A stretch of DNA of 64,000 nucleotides. Origin: Trichaptum fuscoviolaceum (taxonomy: Eukaryota > Basidiomycota > Agaricomycetes > Hymenochaetales > Trichaptaceae). The notes beneath the pieces were generated by a model. That model was not told where the DNA came from, ran no database searches, and worked only from the letters and a program-made list of their open reading frames with translations. Each line of letters starts with the position of its first letter. The stretch's first letter is position 1. The stretch is taken from contig CAJSYZ010000010.1 of the NCBI GenBank assembly GCA_910574455.1, positions 248,001 to 312,000 of the forward strand, written 5' to 3'. Below, piece after piece: positions 1 to 11,842 of the stretch. A program made the translations under genes and the position numbers.

Positions 1-1213
1 TCTTGCGAGTTTGAGTTCCCAGTTTCTACAGTCAAGGAATACATCGATCTGTGTATGAGAGTACGTCACGTCTAAGATGGAGGTGCCGAATTCTGACTCC
101 ATTTTCATCCAAAGATCACTCGCATCGGTGAATCAGGCACATTCGGTTTCATCCAGCATCTTAATTCGCGTTCGAGCGCTCAGCTCTTGACGCACTCCAT
201 CAGCACCGAGGTATGTTCATCTAACCCGGGGTGTCCCGTCGTGGTTTAATGCTACCATATTCTGACAAACTTTGGCATGTTTAGTCACGTCAGCAACTGA
301 TCTTCAGACAGTTCGAAGGCTTATTCCCGATGACGGTCTGGTTCGAACCGTCAATCACCCAATCTATGCAGTACGCTTTTATTCTAACCTTCGCTTGATT
401 AGAGGCTAAATCCTACTTTCTCTTTCGTCTTTCGAAGATGGACACTTGTTTCGCCGTATTTCAAAACATGTCCGTCGACGAATCATCCGATTAAATGGAA
501 TATCGTATGTCTTCGTTCCCCATCCCCTAAATTAGTTAATAGCACGCGGTCTTGATGAAATAGTTCCCGGCATTAACTATCACGAACGCCCCGAACGCAA
601 CTAACTCCTCTTCGCCCTCCATCGCAAGCAACGTTACCTCTCAGCTCTCTCACCCAGGTGATAATATTCAGTTCACATGGGACGCGCCGGGAAAGATATC
701 AGGGTATAATGACAGTTTCGTCACTGTTACCAATACGACGGGATCACCAAAGGTACGTATACAAGTACTTCTGATCCATCTATGATGCATGGACTTATTC
801 CAAACGTACAATTCGTATGCTTTTGTTCCATATTCTTGTTATGCTGCAGTTCGCAGTGTGGATATCACAGTTAAATGTGACGTATACGCCATTGGAGAAC
901 ATTATGAATAACTCGGCTTGTACGTTCATCTACGAAATCCTTCGGCTTCTTTAACACCGATTTTTTTCACAGCTACAATTCAACCCGGAGGCAGTGTCTA
1001 CTCTAATGGCTTGGACCCAATTGTCAACGGCACGATGTTCGTTGCGCTGACCGATACTGATCTTTTCGGTGTGTTGCCTCTTCTTATCTTCGCTTTATTC
1101 CTGACTTTTTGATGGTTGCTAATATTTCGTTTGCATGATCAGTGACGCCATTCAACGTTAGTGCCCTCGACGCACACGTTGTTGCCGGTCCCGTAGTCTA
1201 TGAATCTGGCTAA
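1..1213 (+). CDS. Rds1-like ferritin-fold protein, 3' part (paralogue 1)
   Basis: Partial gene entering from the left edge, read as a series of short exons. Visible exons are 1-60 (TVKEYIDLCMR), 115-210 (ITRIGESGTFGFIQHLNSR) and 285 to about 371 (SRQQLIFRQFEGLFP). Further exons follow near 436-507 and 565-752, then a run ending HVVAGPVVYESG and a TAA stop at 1211-1213. Introns have GT..AG ends, for example 61-114 and 211-284. These blocks, and the C-terminal VAGP..Y signature, are what I know from the fungal Rds1/stress-response ferritin-like family, usually secreted proteins of about 400 residues. The iron-ligand helices lie outside the window here but are visible in the second copy (16123-23170, minus). 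Exact exon borders after 400 are approximate. No frame-breaking change was noticed, so this copy may be functional. Confidence 0.75.
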
Positions 1214-2100
1214 CCTACAACTGTTGTCGATGCGCGTGGTCCACCAATGTTTCCTTTCAAATTACACCCTTGATTATACTTGTGCATTATAATTCCCAAT
1301 CCTCTGTCAGATATTACAAGTCAAAGCCCACTGAATTGAAAAGTAACTGCAAAATATTGGTGAGGTCGTGTCAGAAAAATAGTGTTGAACATTGAAGAAT
1401 ACTACTTAGCCAGTGACCGGTCGATATCATTGCTTTGATGAGGCTCCTTATAAGACACTTGATAATATGAGACAACGAAATGAGAGTTGGCATGACCGCA
1501 TTTACCTGTCTCTGGAGTCAGGATGGGATGTATGCTGATGTGCGCTTACTGAAGAATTGATTGGCTGTGTGTTGTCTGGAGACATGTAGTGTGTGAAGAT
1601 GAAGTGATGGGACCCTGAACCCGTCTGAAACCGACACAACGGAAACTTCGAACTTCAACTTCAAGTTGAAGTTGCCGTCACGGCATCATCATTGTATCCG
1701 CCGTTCTCTCTTTCCTCCGTCCACCATCCTATTTGTATCCTCACCCCGTCTTCTCCTCATTCGCTTATCATACCAATGTCACCTCAATGTCCTTAGAGTG
1801 TCTATGACTTTTGAAAGCCAACCAATCGCTGCCAGTGTATGCATGTTAGCTTCCGGCAAATGCACGTTGGGCGAGAATACTCTCGGATGGCGTTGGGGGG
1901 TGGCACGGATTGCATAACAACAAATGAGTCCAACTGTCTATCTCTTTATTCCTGCAGCCCAACATACTCTAACGCACACATACTCATTATTTATCAATCT
2001 TGACTAGGGGTACTATTGGTGGCTACGTTTACTCTCTACAGGACCATATCTCAGGAAATGTCCACTTCGAGTCAACCCTAGGCTACTAACACGCGGCAGC
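1214..2100. other. Intergenic, no supported gene
   Basis: Short open frames only, without splice-supported extension or recognisable motifs. A near-palindrome of CTTCAAGTTGAAG type lies around 1645-1675. Part of this stretch should be 3' flanking sequence of the genes on either side. Confidence 0.5.
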
Positions 2101-2724
2101 TTACTTCCACAGCTCAGCGAGGGCGCCACTCTTTTCAAGTTTCTTGAGAATACCATTGTTGCTCATGTACCAGGATTGAGTGCGCCTGCTCTGCAAAGAT
2201 ACATCCGCACTGTTATGAAGCTCTTTGAAAAGGTCGAGCTTGGCATCTATGTCCTTCTGCTTGGCGTTTTTGAGTTCTTGTAGCGCTTTCTTTGCAGCTT
2301 CTTCGCCTCCGAAAGCACTTACATCCACCATGTTTTCTACGGTTTCTTTAGCACATGCTATACAGTTTCCATCGCCGTCCCAATTTTCTGCTGTGGCCGC
2401 TAGATCTTTACGATGTTTGGCGGAAAGGCTCCCGAGCTCAAACATATCCCATGCTCTGGCACTGGTCGATTCATTAGGCCTGAAGCTGAAGCGGAACTGG
2501 AACTTCTGTGCTGATCCTGCCGGCGGTATTCCATCGTGTTTCACCTCTAATGTTTTGTACCCGACTTGTGCAAGCTGGGCATTATAAGCTTTCCACACAA
2601 TGCGCCAGTGCAATACTTTCAAGGACTTGTTTCGTGTCACGGCAAGATAAATTGGCTCCGCTCTGTTTGGCTCCGGGCACCGGTTGAGCTCGGCTTGGTC
2701 GGCTATCTCATTGTATCGCTTCAT
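2101..2724 (-). CDS. Hypothetical protein, 207 residues
   Basis: Uninterrupted minus-strand frame from an ATG at 2724-2722 (MKRYNEIADQAELNR) to a TAA at 2103-2101. The frame stays open a little further upstream but only with a non-ATG codon, so the ATG was chosen. A 5' exon upstream is possible because an AG acceptor-like site precedes it. The product is mixed and charged, with a WDGDGNCIACAKE stretch near the middle and a lysine-rich helical C-terminus. No signal peptide or membrane segment is visible. I do not recognise the family. The balanced amino-acid composition over more than 200 codons is the main support for coding. Confidence 0.5.
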   Translation of the reverse strand: MKRYNEIADQAELNRCPEPNRAEPIYLAVTRNKSLKVLHWRIVWKAYNAQLAQVGYKTLEVKHDGIPPAGSAQKFQFRFSFRPNESTSARAWDMFELGSLSAKHRKDLAATAENWDGDGNCIACAKETVENMVDVSAFGGEEAAKKALQELKNAKQKDIDAKLDLFKELHNSADVSLQSRRTQSWYMSNNGILKKLEKSGALAELWK

Positions 2725-3488
2725 GGTATTTCTTATGCTGGAGAGCAACAGTCAAGAAAAGATCTGGTTATCATTGGAAATGTGTGCACTGACCTTTAAG
2801 TCTTAAAAGTATCGGTCTGAAGCTGGTATGCTGTTGCTTGTGCTCAGGTCTTTGTCTGTATGGTTTTTCGATGAAGGTCATAGGCTGCTTTTATACAAGG
2901 CCATCTGCGTTCTAGTCGACTAGTACTTATGGCGAATGTCCATTCCTTCGAATCGATTGCGTGGCAATCCCGCTTTCGGTCCCGCTCGATGGGGAAATCG
3001 AGCCTTGCAAGGCCGTGGGTCAGACCTCTTTGCACCAAATAACGGCCTTCGTTCGGCGATGGTGTGTGCAATTGGCGAAGAGATTGTAGACTCGGTACCG
3101 ATACTATCGGAAATGCACCTTAAGAGTTTGGCTCATTGTCAGTCGATTCCAATGTAAACTCCTTTCACCTTACCCGAAGATTACGTATGTGTAACACAAA
3201 GCTGATTGCCCTTCCCCAACTGTACAGGGACTCAGGTCAACAGCAGCAATGCCTACTGGGCTTATTTTTACCACATGGAGTATCACGGGCGATGGCAATT
3301 TCGACGTTGCGAATCCGCCACAAGCACTGCTAGTGGCAGGTCTCCTCAGTGTCCTCACAGCTAGGCCGAATTATCACCGGAAACATCGTCATGTGGCTGT
3401 GTCCACTGTTATTGAAGATTTATAACCCCGAGCCCTACGACTCCTTGAGCATATGCCTTTCTGCCCACGATAACTAACAGAAGCGAAC
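2725..3488. other. Intergenic / promoter region
   Basis: Spacer between the minus-strand hypothetical gene and the plus-strand phosphotransferase gene, so it should contain both divergent promoters. Short frames on both strands have no convincing protein character. Confidence 0.45.
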
Positions 3489-4406
3489 ATGGCTTACACC
3501 ATTCCGGCCGTGAAAGCTCTAATTCCGTCAGGGAAGGTTCTTACCAAGAAGGACTCATCCCATCACGTTGTGGTCGTGGACAGTACTCCCAGTCGACCTC
3601 AGGCCCTTGTCATCAAATGCGGGCATGAGGTCTGGAAGACGGAAGCACTTGCGATGCAGCTCGTTAGTAAATATACGACCGTCCCCGTTCCAAAGGTACT
3701 TGCCTACCTGAGTGAAACACACAGTGATGGTTCAAGGCAAGGGTATATTGTGATGGAGAAGGTTCCAGGCGTGGTGCTTTGTGAAGTCATCGACAAGTTG
3801 GATGTGTCGGCTGTGAAAAATGTCACAGCACAGCTGAAGGCATACCTAAACGAACTCAATAAGCTTGATGGACAAGGCTGGGGACTGACTGGAAAGGGCG
3901 GGATGTATCACCGAAAACACTTCAGTTACGCTCCAGGGCCCGTCCGACTAACGTCAACGAAGGAGTTCATAGACTACTTTGCATGTCAAGCTGGTAGTCC
4001 ACTTCCAAAGGACTCTACAAGAGCGCTCCAGGGAGTTGACCTGACCCGACCACCTATTTTCTCGCATGGTGACCTGCTACCTGAGAACATCATGTACGAT
4101 GTGGCAAGTGGTCGGATCACATCGATCATCGACTGGGAGTGCGCTGGATGTTATCCGTATTTCTGGAACGCGTATGTGGCTTCGAAACGAGATGATTACT
4201 CCTCTTCTCCGTCAAAAAACTGGGAGGCCATCTACACAACCACTATGGGGCGCTATCCCAAAGAACTCGAAATATTTGGGCGTTACTACTTACTTGCTAC
4301 TTTGAACGGAAGCTTTGTCATTTCAGCTAAGTACGTTATTTATCTCGTTTGAGAGCTCTACTATTCATTGGCTAACTTCTTCTATAGATGCACTTGTTGT
4401 GAATAG
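3489..4406 (+). CDS. APH-fold phosphotransferase
   Basis: Aminoglycoside-phosphotransferase-like (APH, protein-kinase-like fold) protein. Exon 1 runs 3489-4330 from ATG (MAYTIPAVKALIPSGK). A GTACGT..TATAG intron spans 4331-4387 and a 19-base last exon, 4388-4406, adds KCTCCE and a stop. Without splicing, the frame runs on for seven odd residues. Hallmarks are VIKCGHEVWKTEALAM (nucleotide-binding lysine region), VPVPKVLAY, YIVMEKVPG (hinge), FSHGDLLPENIM (catalytic HGDxxxxN loop) and IIDWECAG (metal-binding D). The spliced product is 286 residues, usual for fungal members. Such proteins are numerous in Agaricomycetes and their substrates are mostly unknown. Antibiotic resistance should not be assumed. 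Confidence 0.88.
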
Positions 4407-5352
4407 TAGATGTACTCACAAATGTGAATTATACGAACCTGAGTCCGAACTCGGAACCGAGGTCCTTGCTACCTTTTTAAGTTTAAACTCTGATAGGACT
4501 TCAACATACTCGAACCAAGTCGCGTCGCGTCTTCATCATCGACCACAGCAAGAGCGGCATCAGAGATAACCTCGAGCCTCAAGACATGTGGACGCAGAAC
4601 TCACAATTTTTGCAACTCACCTCCGAGCTCAAGGCCTACCTCTGGGACACCCAAAAGCCTACCTCCGGGCCACTGGGCAGATGTACCTGATAATGCCTTC
4701 GGGCCCGATATTCAATTACGACAGATCTTCAACAACCTTGAGCTACCTTCCAGTGTGCTCGGAGTCTCGATTCCGGGACATACGTATATGCTAATGCTTC
4801 AAGTTGTTAAGTTCAAGTTCGCCCTCCACGACTGTTTGCATAGTTACTACAGATAATATTGTTCCAAATTCAAGTTTAGTTCTTCACATTTCCTCATAGG
4901 TGCGCTCATAACTCCCGTATGCACGTCGGAGCATTCGCAGATATATTGGATTGTAAGAGGGAGGCTCGGGTGGCGACAGTAACTCTATTAGACGAACAAC
5001 GAGCACCATAGAATATTTGTGCGGGAAGGCTTGCGCAGGTTATGAAGCTTGAGAGAGGAGGATGACAAGGAAGAGGGAAATTATTTAGAAAAGAAGAAAG
5101 TATGTAATGGACCAACTGGAGGAACAGGATAGATGGTGCTCGCCGCTCTAGATTGCGTACCAGACAGCAGCACCTATTCGGAATCCGCCATATTGAACCT
5201 CTCGCCCGCTGATCTTTTGTAGAGCTAAGTGACTCGCAAGCGATCAGCCACTGCGGTATCTAAAACTTTGACATGACAGTGTGTAATACGAAGTTAAATG
5301 ATAAAATTCACATAAATGACTAATTTTATCTAACATGAATAGTAGCACTATT
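4407..5352. other. Intergenic, no supported gene
   Basis: Contains short frames only. It should include the 3' regions of the convergent phosphotransferase gene (plus) and DUF6699-type gene (minus). Confidence 0.5.
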
Positions 5353-6879
5353 TCATTCTGTATGAAGGACGAAGGTATTTGGCTCGCTATCTATGCTTAA
5401 TCCCCGGAAAGCCGTCTTCGTACCAAGGTAGTCGATGCCCAAGATTGTGAGCTCATCTTTGTTTCCATATTGCCTGCCACCTTGACCAAAGATCACCTCA
5501 ACGGCTTCATCCATCGAAACATTAACACGCATGGCATCTGAAAGCATTTTGAAGCGGTACGCGTTCGGTAACAAGTATAATGAGGAGTTACATCGCTCAG
5601 TCATGCGCCGGATGAGGAAGTGCTTCTCGTCGAAACTCCGGGTAGACCAGTGCTCCTCCGAGATCGGCGTCATGAGCTGCTTGTGGATGCCGCCCACTAT
5701 GGCGGTAACGGTGAGTGCGAGGCAGCCGTCGATCGAGATGCAATTGTCTGAAGATGCAACGACAGGAAAGCGATACGTGTAACGGTCTCTGATGACGATA
5801 GTCACTTTCGACTGATGAGGGCGAATTGCGACCTGTCGAGTAATATCGGTGGACGGCTCGTAGAATACGGTCCGACGGACGTCCCAAGCATTCCAGTCGA
5901 ATGATGCATAGTCCACGGCAGGGTGAAGCCACACGTGGTTCAAGTCTATTCGAAACGCAGGTAAGAAACAAGAGATTCCAAGCATGTTAAACGGGTTATT
6001 ACCAGGAGGCTGAGAAGAGATGCGAATCGATTGGCTGCTTCGTTCGGGTATAGATCCAGATGGCACAGCAGATTTAGGAGGTTGAGCACCTTTTGACGAT
6101 TCCTTCTTCAGACCGATCGATAGATTATCCCTACTTTGTCTTTGAGGGGCGCTACAAATGGCCAGCCTCGAATTTCCATACGTCGGCGATCCCCATATGT
6201 TCTTTCCTTTCCTTCGGCTTCCAAATACTGCCTTACATCGCTCTTCTGCTTCTGCATACGGAACTGGGAAAAGCGGCAGGACGATAACCCCTGGCTCGGG
6301 CTGCTCCGGCCATGAAATGCCGCGCGGGGTCTCTGCAGGTGTTGGTAATGGCAAAGATAAATCGGAAGCGGAGGGGCCGAGATTTAGATCAAGTACGTTG
6401 CTTCTTTGGGGAGGCGGCAGCGGAGGTGGAGGTGGAGGTGGAGGAAGAGGTTGATCGAATCGGCTCGAATAAACAAGAGGGTCCGACGCTCTGCGAGTTT
6501 GACCTTGGGATGGTACGCTCAAAAATGGACCAGGGTAGAGTGATAGCGGTAGGATGTCCCTCCGGAAGCGCGGAGGAACATCTGACGACACCAATGAGGG
6601 AAGCTGATACGGCGGAGGATGCAATTGCGCCGCAGAAGTCAGCAAGGCCGTCTGGTACGGTGTGTATTCGGGAGGACTGGCCTCTGACTGAGGGAACGAG
6701 TTCCGTCGGGACGAAGAGAAGCCACTGTCAAGCAAAATGGCCCCATCCTGAGGTCTCTGCGTCCGTGGGTCGAAAACGAGATACGGAGATGCCGTTGTGG
6801 TGTCCCAGAATGCAGAATTACGAGGTACGTGAATCCTAGAGAGGTCGTTTTTTCGGGGACGAGTCGGTTTCTTCTTCAT
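5353..6879 (-). CDS. Proline-rich protein with C-terminal DUF6699-type domain
   Basis: Single-exon frame of 508 codons from ATG at 6879-6877 (MKKKPTRPRKNDLSR) to the stop at 5353. Roughly the first 290 residues are disordered: basic at the start, then rich in Pro and Ser with a poly-proline run (PLPPPPPPPPLPPP). The C-terminal 200 residues form a compact domain: VWLHPAVDY, WNAWDVRRTVF, TIVIRDRYTYRFPV, ISIDGCLALTVTAI, HFLIRRMTERC and IDYLGTKTAFRGLS. This order (HP..., WD.R, a predicted central helix, closing D.L...T.F.GL) matches DUF6699 proteins, a large Agaricomycete family of unknown role. The family call is from memory of the pattern. A TATA box lies about 65 bases upstream. Confidence 0.78.
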   Translation of the reverse strand: MKKKPTRPRKNDLSRIHVPRNSAFWDTTTASPYLVFDPRTQRPQDGAILLDSGFSSSRRNSFPQSEASPPEYTPYQTALLTSAAQLHPPPYQLPSLVSSDVPPRFRRDILPLSLYPGPFLSVPSQGQTRRASDPLVYSSRFDQPLPPPPPPPPLPPPQRSNVLDLNLGPSASDLSLPLPTPAETPRGISWPEQPEPGVIVLPLFPVPYAEAEERCKAVFGSRRKGKNIWGSPTYGNSRLAICSAPQRQSRDNLSIGLKKESSKGAQPPKSAVPSGSIPERSSQSIRISSQPPGNNPFNMLGISCFLPAFRIDLNHVWLHPAVDYASFDWNAWDVRRTVFYEPSTDITRQVAIRPHQSKVTIVIRDRYTYRFPVVASSDNCISIDGCLALTVTAIVGGIHKQLMTPISEEHWSTRSFDEKHFLIRRMTERCNSSLYLLPNAYRFKMLSDAMRVNVSMDEAVEVIFGQGGRQYGNKDELTILGIDYLGTKTAFRGLSIDSEPNTFVLHTE

Positions 6880-6943
6880 TGTTGAGAAGCGCTGTAGGAT
6901 GGATGGATTGTTCTGTTGTCATTTTTCATCCTTTCAATGGCCA

Positions 6944-6951
6944 CTTTTATA
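6944..6951 (-). promoter_or_regulatory. TATA box of the DUF6699-type gene
   Basis: TATAAAAG on the minus strand, about 65-72 bases upstream of the ATG at 6879. This is a plausible core promoter position in a fungus. Confidence 0.5.
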
Positions 6952-7905
6952 AAAAATATGTGAGCACTGTGGGTGTGGTGGCTCTTTGACGGGATATGTG
7001 TGGTTTGCGCAGTTGATGTTCGACTGTGGTATAAAGAGCTAACCACAACGCCCGGGCGGATAGTAGTCTTGCAAGTCATGAGATCCATAAATTGAAAAAC
7101 GGCCAAAGCTCAATTCGTAGGAAGGTGAAAATGTTGAAGGACAACTCCATCGAAACTGCCCGTTGAATTACAAAGTCAGAATCGGCTTTCTCCGAGATCA
7201 ATAAAAGAAAAACAAAACATAAGATCTATTCAAAACATCGTTGGAAAAGTACATGTGCATGCATCTATGTACATATGTAAGGGCGTGATATCATTGAGGA
7301 CATTGTAGAGATAGCAAAAAAAGATGAAAAATGAAAAGATGAAATCGACAGATACATGTTTCGCTCAGTCGAAGTGAGTAGTGAGTAGAGTGCAGAATCC
7401 AGATCACAGCCAGGTGTCCGATGCATTTAGTCGTTGTACAACAACCCTTTTTACAACACAAAAAAAAAAGAAACCAAAGTCACCAGTGAAACAAAGAAAA
7501 AAGAAAAGGGACGCCTCCAGACATAGAAGAGAAAAAAAGGAAATGGAAAGACATCATGTGGATCAAGACAAGCAAAGCACATAAGTTAGGGGGAAAGCAA
7601 CGGTGGGATTATTGACATGAATTACGAAGACAATGGGCGGCTTCTAAGAAAAGTATGTATATCGCCAGGCTTCATGGTCATGAAATGAGAATATCAGAAT
7701 TTCAGGAAAGGGACCATGAAGTGATTACGTGGGTGCGGTATAGAAGTCGGATGAAGACAAGGTAGCGCGCATATCATACAGCAGAGAGACCAAAGACGCG
7801 AAAAATGTCATGGATGGAGAACGATCAGAACAGAACATGAGAACAGCAAGTCCCACAAGCATATAGATTCAACCCAGAGAGATCATAACACACTACGGAG
7901 TCGAA
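6952..7905. other. Intergenic: promoter side and 3' flank
   Basis: A-rich stretch with AAAAAAAAAG and AAAAGAAAA runs near 7460-7510. It holds the upstream region of the DUF6699-type gene and the probable 3' UTR of the minus-strand gene ending at 7906. No coding region was found. Confidence 0.5.
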
Positions 7906-10900
7906 TTATCCAGGAACAGCAGCTGCAGGCGGCGCGCTCGTATCCCTGCCGCCCATCATCATCGCCGATGCACCCGTTGTGTTCCGCCTCACCAGTCTAC
8001 GTCCACGGCCTGAGCTATCGCTCCTGCCAGACCCGCTCGTCGTGCTCTCCTTCCTGACCCTTGACACCGTCTTTTGAATGGGCGGCGGTGCGGCGGCAGG
8101 GTGGGTCGAGAACCCGAAGAGGCGCGGCGTGAGTGCCTTTTTGAGCCAGCTTGTCGATCGCGGCGGCGCGGATGGCGCCGCGGATGGCGCCGCGGCAGTC
8201 GTAGAAGTGATAACGGATGCGCCATCTGCGGGTCTCTGCATTTCATAGGCAAATTAAGCACAAAATAACATAAATCAGTATAAAATTAATTATAATAAAG
8301 AATGAAACTAAGTCGTGAACTCACAATAACGCGCACTTTCTGTCCCTTCTGCGGAATGACATAGTACGTGCTCGCACTGCTGATCGACGCGTCCGAGTCC
8401 GCCGAGTGCGCTCGCCGTTGGTCTGGGCGCGGGGCGTTGGGTTGCGTCCGGCCACTCTCCACCTTCCGCTCGCGATCTCGCCGCCGCCGCTCGCCCGCCT
8501 CCTCCCGCGCGCTCCCCTGACCCACCCTCTCTGACGTGCGCCCTCTGGAACTAGGTAGAGACGAAGACATCGAGGAGCCCGTGCGGTGTGAGCCGCTCCT
8601 GTGACTATGACCGTGACTACGGCCATGACCATGACTATGACTATGCGATCCCGATCCCGAGTGCGGATGTGCGTGACCCTGACCCTGTCCCTGTCCGTTA
8701 TCCTGCGCATGTGAGCCTCCCCCCAAGCGTAGATCTCTCAAGCGCGCAAGAAGCCCCCCGCGGCGCACCAGGGACGTCACACTCGCCGACTTCGGCACAT
8801 TCACCGCTGGGTCTGCGATCGACCTCGGGACGACGGAGCCCTGCACGTACGCTGACATCACAGGCGACATCTGCGGGGACTGCGCGATATTCGCGGGCAC
8901 ATGTACAGGCGCGACGCCCCACCCATGTCCATGGCCATGATGCGATCCCGCAGACCCAGGCGGTGTCGGATACACAGGCACGGGCACGCCGCCGCCGGCC
9001 ATGCTGCCCATGCTCATGCTCATCGTCGCCGGACTGCGGACGAGCGCGACGTTTGCCGGGAGGGGGGAGGACTGCGAGTACGCTACGGGCCCGGGCCCGG
9101 GTGTCCCGCTCCGTCCATTCATATTCATGTTGGTGGTTTCTCTCTGTGTCGAGCTCGAGCGATCGCGCCTCGTCGACTTCGACGAGCCCGGTCTGTGTGA
9201 TCTCGACCTTGGCTTCGCCTGGGACTGAGCCAGGGACCGCCCGGAGGCGCGGCCAAGTGAATTAGAGCCGGATGCAGACGCGGACGGAGACGCTGGAGTG
9301 GCGGGAACAAAGTGCGTCTCGTGTACCGTCGCCGCGCGTCGGACACTTCCTGCTGGAGAGGCTGTACCTATTAAAAACAAGTATGATTGTCAGAAAAACA
9401 TTAGGTTCTTTTTGTTTAAAAGAGATCGCAGCAAGACTTACCCTTCCCGCTCCCATTCCTGGACCCAGGCATGTACACGATGCGCGGCGGTATGAAGTGA
9501 TCTCCGTGCGAATGGCGCGCGGGCGCATAGACGATCGACGGCGGGTTCGGGCCAGACGCGGCGTAATGTCCTGGCGCGCCCTGTCCTTGCGCCTGAGGGG
9601 GATACGAAGCTTGAGCGCTGGGATATTGTTGTTGACGACCATGATACGTCGCACTGTCCAGGCTCCGCCGCCCCGTCACGATGCTCCCAGATCCCGTCCT
9701 CTGCGACTGCGACTGCCACTCGGGTCCGTGCTCGTACTCTTGCGAGTGCGAGTGCGAGTGCGAATGTGTGCGGGGATGTGAATTTGAGTGGGAATGGGAA
9801 TGGGAATGGGAATGCGAGTGAGGTGGCTGCGAATGGTTAACGACGACGAAGCCGCCCCCGACGCCGTCTACGAGGTCGGACATATCGCGCGGGTTCGCGT
9901 AATCTGGGTGAGCGTTCGCCTGCGCATTCGGGTGTATCATCTGCGAAGGCGAGTGGGAGAACACAGAGGGCGACGTCGGGGAGTGTGGCTGAGACTGAGA
10001 CTGAGACTGCTGAGATGCGCTTTGTCGAGGCGAATACCACGACTGTCCCTGCGCCTGCGCCTGTCCTTGCACAAGAGAGAGCGCTTGCGCGCTCTGGTCG
10101 CTCGGCGTCCGGCGGTGCTGGCTCGGGACTCCACTTCGCTGGGAAGGACCAAACCCAAAACCGGGAGCAGGAACGGGAGCGGGTGCGTAAATCCCGTCTC
10201 CCCCTCCACCCCATCCTTGTTCAACGTGCGTTGAATGTCCACCCACGTGCGCATGCGCGCCAAACATCCCCGGCGTCGGCGTGCGCTCCGCGTCCTCCCT
10301 CGGGAGCGGCGGCACCGCTATCGAGCGCTCGCCCGCCGTCCCCGTGCTGCTCGCTCGCGACCGCGCTCGTGATCGCGCTCGCACGTGGAACGCTGGGTCT
10401 TGCTCGTGATCAGGATCTATCGGCGGTGGCGATGGCGATGCGACGGCGGGCATCGTTATGTGTATCTCCTCCTTCCCTTCCCCTTCTTCTTTATCATGAT
10501 CTGCATCCCCATAGCCGTTGTCTCCCTCCTCTTGATCCCCGGGACTGGAAACGAACTGGGGATCCTCAGGCCCAGGCGGAATGGAGAAGTAGCTCAGGCT
10601 CGCGCTGGCCGTGCTGGCGCGGGGGAGGGGCACGTTTCGTCCCGTATGGTTCGTATGGTTCGTGTGGTGGCTCTGGGACGTGGGTGCGTACATATAGTTC
10701 GCTTGTCCTCCTTGACCAGACGCATTCGAGTGCGAGTGCGAACGTGATTGATGTGCAGAGGAAGATGTGCTCTGCGAATTCGAGTTTGCGTACGACGGCG
10801 CGGGCGGGTGGATGATAATGGGCTCCGGTCCCCCCGCACCCGCACCCGCACCCGCACCTGTACCGGAGCCAGAGCCGGAGTGGGAGGAGATGGGGTACGA

Positions 10901-11842
10901 TAGACTGCGATTCGTGTCCGCGGCGCCCATGTTTGGATTCGGATTTGGATTCGGGTATGTGAGCGAGCGGTGGGATGCAGGTGCGGGTGGAGGCGGCGCG
11001 AAGTATACAGGGAGTGGCGGCGGACTCGAGGGTGCGTTCGAGAAGGCCTGCGATTGCGATTGCGAGGGGTGCTGGGACGCGTGTGTCCGTGCAACGGACG
11101 CGGACTTGCGCGAGAGCGGGCGGGGAACGCTGCCTTGCGATGGGACGTGATTCTGGCTTTGGCTTTGACTTTGACTTTGATTTTGGTGTGCGGAGGTGGG
11201 CGACGCAGACGAATGCGAGTTGGAGGAGTGCGAGTCCGGGAGCGGCGCGTGCGTGGCGGCGTGCATGATCTGGCCGGAGCTCGTCGTCGACGTCGGGGAT
11301 ATCCTGTCGCGCTGCTGCATTCGCGCCTGCGAGGGTGTGTGGGCGGAGTAGTACGCGGCGTGAGATGGAGACTGTGAGGAGAAGCCGCGCTGCGTTTGCG
11401 TGGATGTGTGAGGAGCGCCAGTCGGGTATGCGGTCTGCGGCGGGGAGGACGACGAGGCCATCGGCATGGCGCGCTCGGTGCCCTCCTCGTCCTCGCGTGC
11501 AGCATAGCGCATCGCCGCCTGGACCGGCAATCCCATCCCTTGTCCCTGCGCCCCTCCTCCGCCTCTCCTCGCCCTCCCCTCACTCGGCGGGGGCCCAATA
11601 ACCTCCTCGCGGTCCTTATACCGCAGCACCATCATCGGCGGGACGCTCTTCAAGCTCTCGTGCTCGCTGACCTCCTCCTCGCTCCAGCCGTTCCCGTCCC
11701 AGAGGCTGTGCGCGCTCGGGGCGCGGCTCGGCGGGGCGAACGGCTGCTCGAGGCTCTTGATGCCGTCGACCCAGGTCGCGGTGCGCGACTTCTGCTGCTG
11801 CCACTCGGCGATGGCGGACGGCGTGTACGCGTACTCGGTCAT
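7906..11842 (-). CDS. Large low-complexity Ser/His/Gln-rich protein, 1257 residues
   Basis: Three exons on the minus strand: 11842-9442, 9367-8325 and 8235-7906. The introns have GTAAGT..TAG and GTGAGT..CAG ends and the phases match at both junctions. The product starts MTEYAYTPSAIAEWQQQKSR, with an ordered N-terminal block (TWVDGIKSLEQPF, MMVLRYKDREEVIGPPPSE). About 1000 low-complexity residues follow (SQSQSQ, HSHSHSHSHSHS and NPNPNPN runs), then STYYVIPQKGQKVRVI and TSWLKKALTPRLFGF near the C-terminus. The simple-codon tracts make several false long frames on the plus strand between 8.5 and 11.8 kb. No catalytic domain is visible. A nuclear or cytoskeletal scaffold role is conceivable but unsupported. 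Confidence 0.78.

Noticed and set aside
3489..4406. Antibiotic-resistance gene
   Set aside because: The APH fold is common in fungi with unrelated or unknown substrates. Nothing in the context points to resistance.
8588..11598. Several long plus- and minus-strand frames overlapping the 1257-residue gene
   Set aside because: They are shadows of GC-rich simple codon tracts and have Arg/Pro/Ala-only composition. The spliced minus-strand gene explains the region.
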